A stretch of DNA of 64,000 nt from contig BSBM01000186.1 of assembly GCA_027924585.1 (NCBI GenBank), forward strand, positions 9,100,001-9,164,000, written 5' to 3'. Under the pieces are notes generated by a model. It saw only the letters and a program-made list of their open reading frames with translations. It had not been told where the DNA came from and did no database searches. Within the stretch, counting starts at the first letter, position 1; each line of letters begins with the position of its first letter. Positions 47,151 to 58,348 of this stretch are shown here, in pieces. Both the position numbers and the translations under genes were made by a program. The stretch comes from Larix kaempferi. Lineage: Eukaryota > Streptophyta > Pinopsida > Pinales > Pinaceae.

Positions 47151-48108
47151 TTGTAGCAGCATGGCTTTTTTAGCTTGGGTCATATTTTGATCAGTTTGAT
47201 CAGTCAAACCTAGTTTGACCAAGGTCAACCTTGGGATCCGTGATGAGATGGACCACTTATATTGTATGATGTTCATCTATGGTCCTTTATATACTTTTTG
47301 ATGATTCCATATGATGGGCACAAGTTTCAGATGATGATTGATGCAGTTTTTATTGATTATTATTATTTCCAGATCATCATATTTTTACTTGTTCGAGTAT
47401 GGTGGATGTTACAAATGATCTTACAGGTTACCATGAGGTGTGTGAGTATTCATCTCTAGTGGATTTGGGTCTTCTAGATCCATTGAGACACTTATCTTTT
47501 AGTTTCAGACACTCCCAGATATGATTTGAGCAGTTTTTCACCTGTTGACCAGTTTGGCCACGTTGATGTAGCCTGTCCAGTTGGTGCATTGGAGGCAAGT
47601 CGTTTCCTAGGGAGCTATAGAGGAAGGGGGTGGTCCAGACACTTGTTATTACCTTATTACCCCCCTTCTGGACATGATGGTACAGTCAGATTTTGTGCCC
47701 GGTCACCAGACAGTGGGCTTTGGGCAGTTTGGTGGTTTTCAGGTGGAATAAAAATGGAATAAAAAGGTCATTTAGGAATTCGATTTGGGAAATTGAGGCA
47801 AGGTTTTGGCATGAGGTCTGCTCTGAGGTCATCTATGGGGTATCCCACACCCTCCGGATCAGTTTGCAGCATTTAGTGGGGCCCACACAGTCATCAGGAT
47901 GTGTTTTGATGCATTCTTCTCTCAGTTGAGGGGGGCAGGATTTGATCATTTGTACACTTGGACATGTCATTGAGTCTTATGTTATATTATTGTGCCATGG
48001 GGTGATGCTAAGTAAGGAAATTAATGCCTCCTAGCCCCACCATGTGCTCCTAGTCACTTGTCCTAGTCATCTTATGTGGCATACTTGTATCCTAGTCACT
48101 TGTATTTA
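47151..48108. other. Unclassified gene-less stretch
   Basis: It follows the repeat without a visible boundary and could belong to the same element. No recognisable protein. From about 47984 (TGTTATATTATTGTGCC) the text looks like the start of another LTR. Confidence 0.35.
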
Positions 48109-48185
48109 GTGCGCACCCCCTTGGAGCCCTCTTTTAATGAGTGCGCACCCCCTTGGAGCCCTCTTTTAATGAGTGCGCACCCCCC
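48109..48185 (+). repeat. 32-bp tandem repeat, about 2.4 copies
   Basis: GTGCGCACCCCC starts at 48109, 48141 and 48173, with TTGGAGCCCTCTTTTAATGA completing the unit. The core GTGCGCAC is palindromic. Confidence 0.95.
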
Positions 48186-51100
48186 CTTTAGTGAGTGATC
48201 CATGTTATATCGTACAGGCTCATCTTAGCCATTGATTGTATTATTTTATCTTTTGATCTCAACCACCCATTTCAAAAGTGGTTTAGGGTTTTGGTCTCCC
48301 TCATCCTATATAAGGAAGAAAACCCCCTATTGTAAAGGCATCTTTGGAGCTCAAATTTGGAATAAAATTACTATTTTTGTGGATCTACTTCTTTTGTCTT
48401 GATGGGTATCTTTGCAACTTGAATATACAATTGTTTCTCTATGTATCATTGTGGATCTATCTATCCAAACGTTTGCTCTTCAGGTGGCCGTGTGGGTTGA
48501 AGAGGAGGACGTTTCAAGGGAACACTATTGTGGGGAAACCCCATATCTTACCTTTGATCTACTTTTTTGTCTGAGGGAGTATCATTATTGTATCTTAGTG
48601 ACATAGTTGATGCTTTCTCTTTCATCTTTTCATCCTTATAGTCATTTTCATGCTAGAATGATTCTCATACAGATCTTTTCTTGCAAGAGGAGGGCGCACG
48701 TGTGAGCTTGGAGGGCTAGCGATTTCACTTGGGTGGCTTGGATCTCACTCTTGAATATACACATAGGGAAAGTTATCACTTTGCAAAGTATTCTCAAGCT
48801 CTATAGGTAAGATCTACAAGGTTAGTAGTTTGTTTCATGCATTTTCATCCATTGATCATCTCAAACCCTAAAAGTCAAAACCCTTGCATTTTTATTTTTC
48901 AGATCTATGGAGATCTAGCAATCACTTGGGCTTAATAATTAAAACCCACCTTAATAATCACCTTAACATTCCCGATCTAAAGTTTGGTGGGCATCCAACT
49001 CCATTCGCCCCTCGATCTAAGGCACTGGGCCTCTCCAAGGGAAGTCGCACTTGTTGGGTAGGTGGTCTTTTGCTAGATCTACATCGTGGGTATTGCTATT
49101 TCTCCCTCAAAATCATAAATACATTGTGTAGCAAACCCCCTAATGCCATTTCATCTTGATTTTGACCTTGTGGGCCCCATTTGGACCATTTTCCATATTT
49201 TAAAGGTGGGCCCCACTTTGGTACTTTTACTTGGCATTAGATCCATCTAGATCTACTTATTTAAACCTATAATTGACCCTTATTCATCCTTGGTTGAACA
49301 TTTGTCCTTCCTTAAGCCTCTTCAACCAAGCCCTAACTCATTGGGTCCACTTATCCATTCTAGATCTAGATCTAATCCTATCTTGATCTTCTCCTTTATC
49401 ATCATCACATTTCCCTAGGAGGTCTTGATTGGGTTCGCTAGCCTTCGTTGGCTAAGCTAAGGTCTCCCCCTTGGTCTTTCTTAGGCTTGATCTAAAATGA
49501 AGAGTGCCTCGGTTAACGTGACACCCAATTGCATTGGGAACCGTGGCATCTCTTGGGTCACCTCCTTAGTTGTCCAACACTTCTACCGTCCTAGATAGGA
49601 TAACCTTTAGGGACAACTACAAGTTGTGTGATAACAAGTGGAAGACAATAGAACCTGAGATCTTACCACAAAAGAAGAAGAAAAGAGAAGAAAGTAACTG
49701 TCCCAAGAATCCTTTCCCTTAGACAAGCCTTGCAAGATAATGGAGAATCCTTCAAACACCAAAAATTTATCACATGAAACCCTTTGATGCTCAAGAAGAC
49801 AGGTGCACACCACTTTTGCTAAAGTAGACAAGAAGAAAAAGAGAAGTAATCTTATTTGATCCCATGATCTTGTGTTACAAATGAAGGAGGAGTACCTTAT
49901 TTATATGTGACAAGACACAGCTTTTCAAAATGACTTGAAATGAAATATTTTAGGGTTTGTCACCCACAATTCGGAGACTAAACCTCATAAAACATAAAAT
50001 AATGATAAAAATGATGAAGTGTTGCAACATGATGAAAAGTTGGGCCTAGAAGGAGGACATCATGCCCCATCCAACCCCAACATTATGCTTCTTCCCTCAA
50101 CGCTCTCCTCTTTTAGGTGGTATGACCTCTTCAAGCTTGCAAAGAAGGTGGTTGATTTGTCCTTGTTGACTAGGATAACTAAGAAGAAGGGGTAGTACAA
50201 AGAAAAATAGGTCGTCCAAGGGGGTATCCATGAGGTGTGCTAAGGCGGGTATGACAACCCTTACACACGCAATCACCTTCTACATAACATAAACATAAGT
50301 GTGACTAGGATCCCCTAAGTCGTGTCCAAATGGAGTCATCCCAAGAAGCACTAGAGCACCATCCCAGGGCATAAATGCCCAACATGATGGGGGAATTCTG
50401 CCCATCAAGGGGTAGTCAACAAATCCACTAAGCCAATACTCCTTGAAATAAAAACTAAGAAGACCCACCATGACCAGACCAAGGGTCTTGAGCCCCATTA
50501 GACTGACACTTTTACATAAAACAAGCCCTAAGTTGGCTTGTGCAATGAAAAGAGACCCCTCCTCTTTGGTACATATGATGGCACATTGCAGAGGATTTGG
50601 AGGGTAATAATGTCTATGGATGGTAATGTAATGTTGCATCACTTATCTTAGTTCAAATTTTCTGCTACATTTATATTGTCCTTTGTGAACAGACCTTCAT
50701 ACATTTTTATAGGTTTTCCTCATTGAGAATTCCTACTAGTCATTTTATGCATTTTGTAGGCAGCAAGAAAAGCTTGTTTGCAGACCCTTTATCTAGGCTA
50801 TATATATTCTCAACTCCATATTTATTTCCTTGGTAATAGTTTCTTGACTCCATTTTCCCAATGAATAAGCACAAGGCTTGGTCCACCCATCACCTTATTA
50901 CTTTACTATTCTACAAAGTTTTGTTTTGCTAAAGCTACTCTTAAATTTCACCTTGAACCTAATTGCCTAAGCTTTGGAAATCCTATGATAGGGAATCCCC
51001 CCCTTGAGTTGGAGAAGTGATGGCCAAAACTGAGAAGAGGGTTGGTGAGGTGACAATGACCTCCCTCTTTAGTTTCCCATGGGCTAGCAATGCTCTTTTG

Positions 51101-51191
51101 GACTTTAAATATCAAGTGCTAGTTTGTGAGTTAACAATGTAGATAACGTGGCTCCCCTCACCCAAAATATACCTAAAACTTCTTTCAAAGT
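48186..51191. other. Unclassified stretch with an LTR-like promoter
   Basis: A TATA-like CCTATATAAGGAAG near 48306 follows the short tandem repeat, as in LTR promoters, but no partner LTR was found. The remainder (48400-51191) has no gene I can support. Confidence 0.4.
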
Positions 51192-52844
51192 GTGGTCGTT
51201 GATTATAATGATGATGAATATATTGAAAATTACCATGTGATTGGTACATCTATCTTTCCTCTAGAGAAATCACTAGCTAAGGATGATGTAGACACAATTG
51301 TTAACTATAGTGAAGACTCGATATTTTCAAATAAAGACCCTAGTTGCACTCATTATCAAAGCATAGCATGTGAAAAAGATCCAGTGTTGATGAAAAGTTG
51401 GTATGTGATGCTAGTGTTGACACTTGCAATAATGTTATTTTCCTTCCACCTTGTTCTTCTTGTGAGTCATATGAAACTATTGAAGAGAACATGCAATAGG
51501 AGATTCTTGAGCCCATGGATATTAAGCAATGTTTCCCTTATTTAAAACGTGATGAAATTTCTGGAAAAGTATCATGACCTAGAAGAATTATAAAACCTTG
51601 AAGGATTTCTTGAGCAAGAGCAACAGTAGTGAACAAACACTTTTCTTGAAGACTTTGACTATGATAAAGAGTTATTATCTATCACAAAGGACCCACAATG
51701 GAAAATGATCAAGAAGAGTTGGATAAAATTATTTAGGAAGGCTTGTATGACTACATGGAGTTACTCCAAAGAGATATAGCAAGTCCATATATTGTACAAA
51801 GCTTGGTATGTGATTATATCTTGCAAAATGACAAAGATATACGTTTTTTGCTTCCTTGTCTTTCGATTTCTAATTTACATGAGATTAAAAAGATAAGAAA
51901 GCATGTGATTCTCCTAGGTTTGATGAGGATAGGCCTTGTTAACTTGATGCTTTATCTATTGAGGAATGTGGAGGCCAAGAAGAAATTCATGAGCTTGAGG
52001 AAGAAGAAAAGGCGGATTTTGGTATGCCAAATGTTTTAAGTTTCTCTCTCAATCCCATGTCAACCAATGAGGAATGTATGTGAGAACTTCACGAAGGATA
52101 TATTTTTCCCATTTTCATTGATTCATCGATAAAGCTTTTCGGTATGTAGAGGAAATAAGGATGAGTGTTTCAGTTTCTATGAGAAAGACCCTATATCTGA
52201 TCTTAATATTGAGAGGTTCGAAGATCATTGGGTCACTCCAACCAGAGTAGAGATTAGTATGTAATAGTAGAAAAGTTGCTAAGGAGATCATTGGATCATT
52301 CCAACCAGAGTAGAGATTGATTGATTGCCCAACTTCGAAATGTGATGAGAGAATTAGCATAGGAGAAGACATGAATACTCCAACCCCTTAATTTAAGAAG
52401 CATGAGCATAATGAAGCCTCAAACACATATCTGGAAAGGAGAGAAAGAGATCAATCCTAATTGTAAATGATAGTAGAGATAGGTGGGAAGAAGAATAGAA
52501 TGTCAAGGAGTCATCAACACAAGGTGCAACTCTTGAGGTATGTAGCGAGGATTTTATATTGGGAGGGGAATGTAGACTAGACACAAATGGTTCCACAATC
52601 TCAAATGGGGAGAGAATTACCAAAAAATATAACTTGAGATCATCCAAACCACATATTGTGACTTTTAGGATGGAGAAGTGGAAGGTCTCCAAATGGTTGG
52701 GGAAGGCTCTCAGGAAAGCCCATCCCAAGCTAGACAATCTTTCATTCATTTAGCTAGAGAGAAGGTAGAAAGAGAGGTGAAAGCAAGAAAATGAAGAACA
52801 TTCACAAGGGTCCTTGGAGCAGGGAAGAACCCCAAAAGGGTTTA
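51192..52844 (+). other. Decayed coding-like stretch of unknown origin
   Basis: Broken frames (51192-51545, 51743-52039) are rich in Asp/Glu/Lys. They might be an old retroelement ORF, possibly ORF1 of the LINE that follows, but no domain is recognisable. A 63-bp duplication (GATCATTGG...CCAACCAGAGTAGAGATT at 52223 and 52286) lies within. Confidence 0.35.
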
Positions 52845-53657
52845 AAAATGCTTATCTTTTCTTTCAATGTTCTAGCCTTGTTGTTGGCCATAAAAAGGGC
52901 ACAATTCATAGATTAGTAACCACTCACAACTCATATATTTTATGTTTGTAGGAGACAAAGATATTATGAAGCACAAATATATTGATATTATTCAATGGTT
53001 TCTTAAGGGATGTGACTTCATTGCATTGGATTCCAATGGTAGATCTAAGGGAACTCATTACATGATGGAGCAAAACATGCAAGTTGAAAAGATCTGAAAC
53101 CTTAGAATCGACCATAAGAAAAGACTTAGAATTTGTGGATACAGGGAAGACCTTCTCTATTCTTAATATATATGGACCAAGCTCAAACATGAAGGAATTT
53201 TAGAAAATCTAGTTCACCCGAGAATGTATAAATGAGTATAATGCAATCATAGGTGGGGACTTAAATTTCACAATGAAAATGGAGGAAGTATGGGGACCTA
53301 AAGGAAAAGATGACGCTAGCTGGTTTTTTCTTAAATAAATTTGATGAGGCAAACCTATGTGATGCCAAGCCAATAAAGGTTTCTCAAAGAAATAATAGGC
53401 TAGGTGAAGATTGGATATCCAAGAGGCTTCACAAGTTCTTTTTTGTTGATAAAATAATGGCAAAAACAAACAAGATTCGATCATGGGTGGGCACAAGTGG
53501 GGGTTTTGACCACCTACCCATATTTCTTCAGTTGGAGAAAGAGGATCACAAACCCCTAAGGCAATTTAAGTTTAATTTGCATTGGCTATAGGAAGAAGAG
53601 TATAATAATCTAATAATAAGAGAATGGGAGCATCTAAGAGCATATAAAGAAGGATCA
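52845..53657 (+). pseudogene. L1 LINE endonuclease domain, 5' portion of a split LINE
   Basis: Multiple frames carry the order of an L1 apurinic endonuclease. They show a decayed N-terminal block, then GGDLNFTM near 53257, then (from 53310) NRLGEDWISKRLHKFFF, GGFDHLPIFLQL (the family has S-D-H-x-P-I) and FKFNLHWL, and the following spacer with W-E-H-L. The endonuclease nicks target DNA for L1 retrotransposition. Stops and frameshifts are frequent. The reading breaks at 53657 in the middle of a G-S-x-M-Y-x-F-Q-Q motif that resumes at 57402, showing that the LTR element is an insertion. Confidence 0.78.
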
Positions 53658-53922
53658 TGGTATGAACCAAGATGGTTCATATATGAAACTTCCAATCTAA
53701 ATACGACATCCCACAATAATCCATAAACGATAATAGAAATTGAATAATGATGATTTACAAATATAAAAGTGCGCGTATATATACATTTTATTGGGTTGTC
53801 TTGGCAGCTTTACAAAAGGCATGACTTTTTCGGTTTTAGATAATTTATTTATTTGATCACTTTTATTATTTTAATTTATTTAATTTATTGCTTTCTTAAT
53901 CTTATTTTATATTTATATAACA
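53658..53922 (-). repeat. 3' LTR of the small LTR element
   Basis: 265 bp, plus-strand ends TGGTATGAACC and TATATAACA. It is collinear with 57091-57396. The size difference is mainly an AT-repeat expansion near the outer end of the right copy. Confidence 0.9.
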
Positions 53923-54086
53923 TTGCTTTCCCCTTAAACATTTTTTGTCCTCAAAGCATAGTTTATTGTAAGACTTTGTCCTCTTGCTCGTAACGACTTT
54001 TCATGATGTTGTGAGATTGGAACTGCGATATTCGATGAAACCAGGCGGTATAATCTTCGAATTCCTGAACTAATGTATTGCATTTT

Positions 54087-54587
54087 CTAGGAAGTGATCC
54101 ACCCCAAATCTACCTTCATTGGAACTGTTTGATGATCGACTGCTCGTATAGAACTTCTCATTTTAGGCTTCCATAAAGGTTGTTGATATTGTCTTCGTTT
54201 TTTTTTCAATGTTGTAGTTGGTTTGTCTGTAAGAAAAACACTGTTTATTTCCCTCTTGACTTTGACATTGGTCGTAATGACTTTTGTGATTTGGGTGACG
54301 ATAAGGAATTCAAGTTGTTTGTGGAACCCTTGTAGAAACTTCAATTGTTTGTGCTTCATGTGATTTACTGGTTGATAATAACTCCGAGGATTTTCTAGCT
54401 ACTCATATTTTAAGTTTTTTATTTGTTCAATCAACCCTTGATTCATATTTTTTAAGCGAGTATTTTCTTCATCTTTTTTTGATAGATTCTTATTGAATTC
54501 TTTTTGGAGATCTACTTCCTTTTTGTGGGATTTCTCTTTTGCTTGCGAATTTTTTAATTTTTTTAATGTTTTGATCTGTGCGATCAA
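54087..54587 (-). pseudogene. Coiled-coil and basic coding remnant of the small LTR element
   Basis: Two short minus-strand frames, 54587-54399 (Lys/Glu/Leu-rich, heptad-like, for example LKKLKNSQAKEKSHKKEV) and 54359-54087 (basic). They lie between the protease-like frame and the polypurine tract. No family recognised. Confidence 0.45.
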
Positions 54588-54857
54588 GTTTTGGCTATGA
54601 TTCTTTAAATGTGTAATTTCTTCATCCTCACTGGCGACAACCTTTTTAACTTCTTTCTGCTTCTTTTGTTTCGACTTCTGATTGTCCTATAAAATCACCT
54701 TTGATATATCCTTGAAGTCTTCAGATGTTGGAGTTTCTAGATATGACTTCATTGTATAGTCCTGCAATGTGATTTTCTTCTTCTTATAGGAAAATGTAAG
54801 AAATTTCTTTTTGGCACTAAAGATGAAAATACCCAATGTTTTTATTCAAGGTAACCC

Positions 54858-55205
54858 CTAAATTATCTCACCGTCAAAGCTCCATAAGGAACTAACAATG
54901 AATTGTGATATGATCATATAATCTCCAACATTCAATTGTAAGCCACTTATTTCAAATTGTTTCATGCCCCAAAAGTCTAGCCCTTCACCTATATTTGTTT
55001 CGGGAATCACTAAATGGTTAGCGAATTCAACATTAATATAATTATTACTTTCAGTAGGGTCAATAGAAATGGTGATATCCTTCCCTACAAGTGTCGCCTT
55101 AATTCTAAATAGAATTGAAACATTTCTTTTTGAGGTGCTAGGAAACTTTTCATTTTTTTTCAACATTAAAATCCATATTCTTGATTTTTTTGCAATTTTC
55201 GTCAA
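54858..55205 (-). pseudogene. Retropepsin-like domain of the small LTR element
   Basis: 116 codons. The segment ITISIDPTESNNYINVEFA, followed by a hydrophobic strand (VGDYMIISQFIV), fits the plant Ty3 protease layout I-x-I-D-S-G-S-T-x-N-x-I. The catalytic triplet reads D-P-T, so it is probably inactive. It ends where an intact element would continue to RT. Confidence 0.6.
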
Positions 55206-55492
55206 TATCTACTTGTTTGGGGTCCAATTATTATTATTACTATTATTTAAAGTAATAATAATATTATACCAATATGGAATACACCAAACTTTGTAAACCA
55301 AATAATAATAAAATTTGATAAAGAATATATTCCAATAAACCAAAAATATATATATTATATAATTAATTATATCCCATTTTAGTTCACGATTAGTAATATA
55401 TATATATTACACTTTGGAAAAACGACATGTGGTTTTATAAAAACAAGGTGTGTTTTTTTTTCTTTTTTTCTTTTTTTTTCTCACGAGTAATT

Positions 55493-55508
55493 ATTTCTTC
55501 CTTCTTCC
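55493..55508. repeat. Target-site duplication, left copy
   Basis: ATTTCTTCCTTCTTCC, repeated exactly at 56910-56925 after the poly(A) tail. Confidence 0.93.
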
Positions 55509-55911
55509 CGGGGTGGCAGGTGCGGGTGGGATTCTTTTCGATCCCGGTGGAAAAAGAATCGCAGAATTTGCCTGGGGATTAGGCAGGAAAACTAATAATG
55601 AGGCAGAATGGTTAGCTCTCTTCCTCTCATTAGAAATGGCTACCAATTTCAGCATTGCCAATCTCAAAATTTATGGAGACTCCAGGCACGTCATCCAAAT
55701 CATGCGAAGAGGATATGCCTCGCCTGGCTCAAAAGCAGATAGATACATGCAAAGAATTAAAACCAATTCTTTATTTACAAAGGCCTCCTTCTTTCATATC
55801 CTCCGAGAGAACAACAGGGTGGCGGACCATGCGGCAAATCAAGGAACTACACTTGCAGTCGGGCAAACTAAGGACCACAAAGGAGTCTTGGGATTTCATT
55901 TTATCCCTTAA
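55509..55911 (+). pseudogene. LINE RNase H domain (partial)
   Basis: The frame is open through the left junction. From the junction it reads GVAGAGGILFDPGGKRI, TNNEAEWLALFLSLEMA (catalytic Glu), IYGDSRHVIQIM (catalytic Asp) and HILRENNRVADHAANQG (His/Asp of the last motif), and ends with a stop at 55911. The first catalytic Asp, before G-A/V-A-G-A-G-G, is lost at the 5' truncation. This RVT_3-type RNase H is known at the C-terminus of some plant L1 elements. The upstream ATG (55450) lies in flanking T-rich DNA and is not the true start. Confidence 0.85.
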
Positions 55912-56176
55912 TTTAACAATGTCTTGGCCCTTAGATTTATTATTGTGGATGTTGGTTAGGGTCTTGGCCTTAAGGGACCATCCACTCCCTCTAAACTTTG
56001 GCCTCCCCCTCTTTTTAAGCTCACACATGAACTCTCCCTACGCGTACCCTCCCACACGCTCCTCCATCTGCCTCCCCGTCCGACTCACCACCTGTCTCCT
56101 CGTTCTCTCCCCCGGTGTCAGCTCCCACGCGTCCTCCTTAACTCCCCCATCTGCCCCCCTTATTCCTCCCTTCGCG

Positions 56177-56629
56177 ATGGCTCTCCCTCCCCATCTCCCC
56201 GAAACCCTGAGCCGTTTATCCCTCGGGGAGCTCGTTCCTTCTGCTCCTCGTCTCTCGCAGGTGGATAATTGGGAAACCATGCCGTCCATCAGGGCAGCCA
56301 TTGCTGCTTTAAGCAGAACCTTGATTGATATTAAGTTTGCAGCCCGGAGAACTTACGAAGCGGTCTGTTCCAGCGTGAACCAGAATGCTGAAATGGCGTC
56401 GGTTATAACGCACGTTTGCAATCAGTTATCCTGCCAGGATTCCAGAATAGATGATCTGGAATGAAATATTATAGAATTAATGGGAAAAATTGACAGAATG
56501 CAGGAAGATATGGCCGATTTCTTCAGAGCGACGCAGGGAAGCTGGGTACACGAAAATCAAACGGTGAATCAGGAAATAAACATGGTGATGGTGGACGCTT
56601 CGTCCGTCAAGCTTAGGAAGAAAGGCTAG
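56177..56629 (+). pseudogene. ORF downstream of the LINE RNase H, unknown coiled-coil protein
   Basis: ATG 56177 opens MALPPHLPETLSRLSLGEL. The frame is open for 95 codons, meets TGA at 56462-56464, then stays open to TAG 56627-56629 (151 codons in all). The predicted protein is Ser/Ala/Asn/Gln-rich with helix-forming stretches (NQNAEMASVITHVCNQL, ELMGKIDRMQEDMADFF) and a basic end. The frame differs from that of RNase H. I know of no standard ORF in this place of plant L1 elements. It could be an extra LINE ORF, a fused host 3' sequence or a chance frame; the length and regular helices make chance less likely. Confidence 0.5.
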
Positions 56630-56909
56630 TCCAGCCCAGGTTTCAAAATTTTTGTTTCTGGTTAATGTATTTTTGTAAACTCCTCTGTAGTCAGTTTGTA
56701 AAAGTTTACGCCAGCTCTATGCTGGACAATTTCAGAAAGACCAAACTCAGAGATTATAATGTAATGCAGATAGTTATGGTAGTGTTAGTTAGCCCAGACA
56801 TCTCAGCACTGTTAAAAACTCTGTTTGCTTGACTGTAATGAATAGCTGTGCACAGCTTTATAAATATATTCCTTTCTCTGTTACTGTTAAAAAAAAAAAA
56901 AAAAAAAAA

Positions 56910-56925
56910 ATTTCTTCCTTCTTCC
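56910..56925. repeat. Target-site duplication, right copy
   Basis: Exact match to 55493-55508, directly after the poly(A) tail. Confidence 0.93.
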
Positions 56926-57077
56926 TTTATAAAAACCGTCTGTGTTTTTTATAAACCAAGTGTTTTTTTTTTCAATTGGGATTTGATAATTGGCCAGAAG
57001 CCCAATATGGTCAAAGACCTAGGATAATAGAAACTCTGAGTTGATGGCTACTAGCAGAATCAGGCAACTGCAACTTC

Positions 57078-57089
57078 GCTCTCATACCA
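57078..57089 (-). other. Primer-binding site of the small LTR element
   Basis: Minus strand TGGTATGAGAGC, one mismatch from the initiator tRNA-Met primer site TGGTATCAGAGC, one base inside the LTR. Confidence 0.75.
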
Positions 57090-57090
57090 A

Positions 57091-57396
57091 TGGTATGAAC
57101 CAAGATGATTAATCTATGAAACTTCCAATCTAAATACGACAACCCACAATAATCCATAAACGATAATAGAAATTGAATAATGAATATTTGATAAATGGTG
57201 ATTTCCAAATATAAAAAGACCCGTATATATACATTTCATTGGGTTGTCTTGGCACCTTTACAAAAAGGCATGACTTTTCGGTTTTAGATAATTTATTTAT
57301 TTGATCACTTTTATTATGTTAATTAATTTATTTTATTGCTTTCTTAATGTTATTTTATATTTATATATATTTGTATTATATATTTTTTATATAATA
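57091..57396 (-). repeat. 5' LTR of the small LTR element
   Basis: 306 bp, collinear with the left LTR. The outer end is AT-expanded and reads TATATAATA before GATCA. Confidence 0.88.
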
Positions 57397-57401
57397 GATC
57401 A

Positions 57402-58345
57402 TCAATGTATTAGTTTCAGCAATCTATTAAAAAAAAATTAACGAAGGAATGACCGAGGTAAAAGTATAACAATTCACATTCGGTGCTCTACAACCCAGTA
57501 TGAGGGAGATGTTGTAACATGTAACATTATGTAACATGTCGTTCCTATAAAAAAATAAATAAAAATGCAAATGATGTCAATTTAAACAAAAAATAATAAA
57601 TTATATTGAGTTCATTTTAAACATAGATATATCAAGCATGAGAGATCAAATATCTTAATGTGTAAAAAATTTAAGATAAAAAAAATTATACATAAAAAAA
57701 TTGGATCCCTCTCGGTGCTTGATAGATCCGGGTTTAAGATAGATCTATGCTGGTCTAGAGGCAGTGGAAGGCTAGATCACCTAGATATATGAACAAAATG
57801 TGAGAGGGGTCTTCAATGAAGATGGATTGGATGATATGAAGAAACTAGATGGTGCAAAATAAATCATTAATAAATTGGGAAAATGCAAAATGGAGGCAAA
57901 AGAGTAGGGTTGTTTGATTAGCCAAGGGAAATGAAAATATGAAATTTTTCCATCACTATGCCAACATGAGGAAAAATATGGACACCATTTTGGATATCCA
58001 AGGATCCAATGGGATTAGAGTATCAACCTTTCAGGAAGTTGCATAACTAGGTACAACATAATTCAAAACTCTTTTTGAAGAACCTTTAGTAGCCAACATT
58101 GCAAAAATGGTTAAGTTATCCAGTCTTCCCAAGATTTGTGAATGATGATCAAAATATAAAAATTGATAAATCATGTTATAAAAGAAGAACTAAAGGAAAT
58201 GATTTATTTTTATTGTCTTCAAAAGGATAAAAGCCAGTGTCCAAACAATTTTCCCATTAAATTCTATGAGGGTTTTTATGAGCATATAGAAGAAGACATC
58301 CTAGCAATGGTGGAATATTCAAGTTATTCAGGAAATGTTTTATAG
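57402..58345 (+). pseudogene. L1 LINE, spacer and start of reverse transcriptase
   Basis: This continues the LINE left at 53657. From about 57890 the pieces resemble the segment before L1 RT: WRQKSR, then L-A-K-G-N-E-N-M-K-F-F-H and NMDTILDIQGSNGIRVSTFQ. The frame 58163-58345 contains QKDKSQCPNNFPIKFYEGF and EEDILAMVEYSS, matching the L1 RT entry (family K-S-P-G-P-D-G-F-P-x-E-F-Y). The remainder of RT is absent because the next repeat begins at 58349. Decayed, with many stops. Confidence 0.75.
57480..57719. mobile_element. Possible 224-bp AT-rich insertion with 8-bp duplication
   Basis: TCGGTGCT occurs at 57480-57487 and 57712-57719, flanking 224 AT-rich bases inside the LINE spacer. An 8-bp duplication would fit a hAT-type MITE, but I could not find terminal inverted repeats. 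Confidence 0.35.
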
Positions 58346-58348
58346 TCC

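Larger units (their letters stand above)
55509..56909 (+). mobile_element. 5'-truncated LINE retrocopy with poly(A) tail
   Basis: A 1.4-kb insert bounded by a 16-bp exact duplication and ending in more than 20 A (56889-56909), the signature of target-primed reverse transcription. It begins abruptly inside an RNase H domain, so it is 5'-truncated. It contains RNase H, a gap of about 260 bases, a second ORF (56177-56629) and a 3' UTR of about 260 bases. Confidence 0.92.
53658..57396 (-). mobile_element. Small non-autonomous LTR retrotransposon, minus strand
   Basis: LTRs are 57091-57396 (5') and 53658-53922 (3'). The target duplication GATCA is perfect (53653-53657 and 57397-57401). On the minus strand the primer site TGGTATGAGAGC (one base off the initiator-Met site) begins one base after the 5' LTR. 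GGGGAAAGCAA precedes the 3' LTR. Without the LINE retrocopy inside it, the element is about 2.3 kb. It encodes at most a retropepsin-like domain and coiled coil, with no RT or integrase. It sits in an L1 LINE. Confidence 0.9.

Noticed and set aside
55450-55508. ATG at 55450 as the start of the RNase H ORF.
   Set aside because: It lies in T-rich DNA outside the retrocopy, upstream of the target duplication. The frame is open through the junction by chance.
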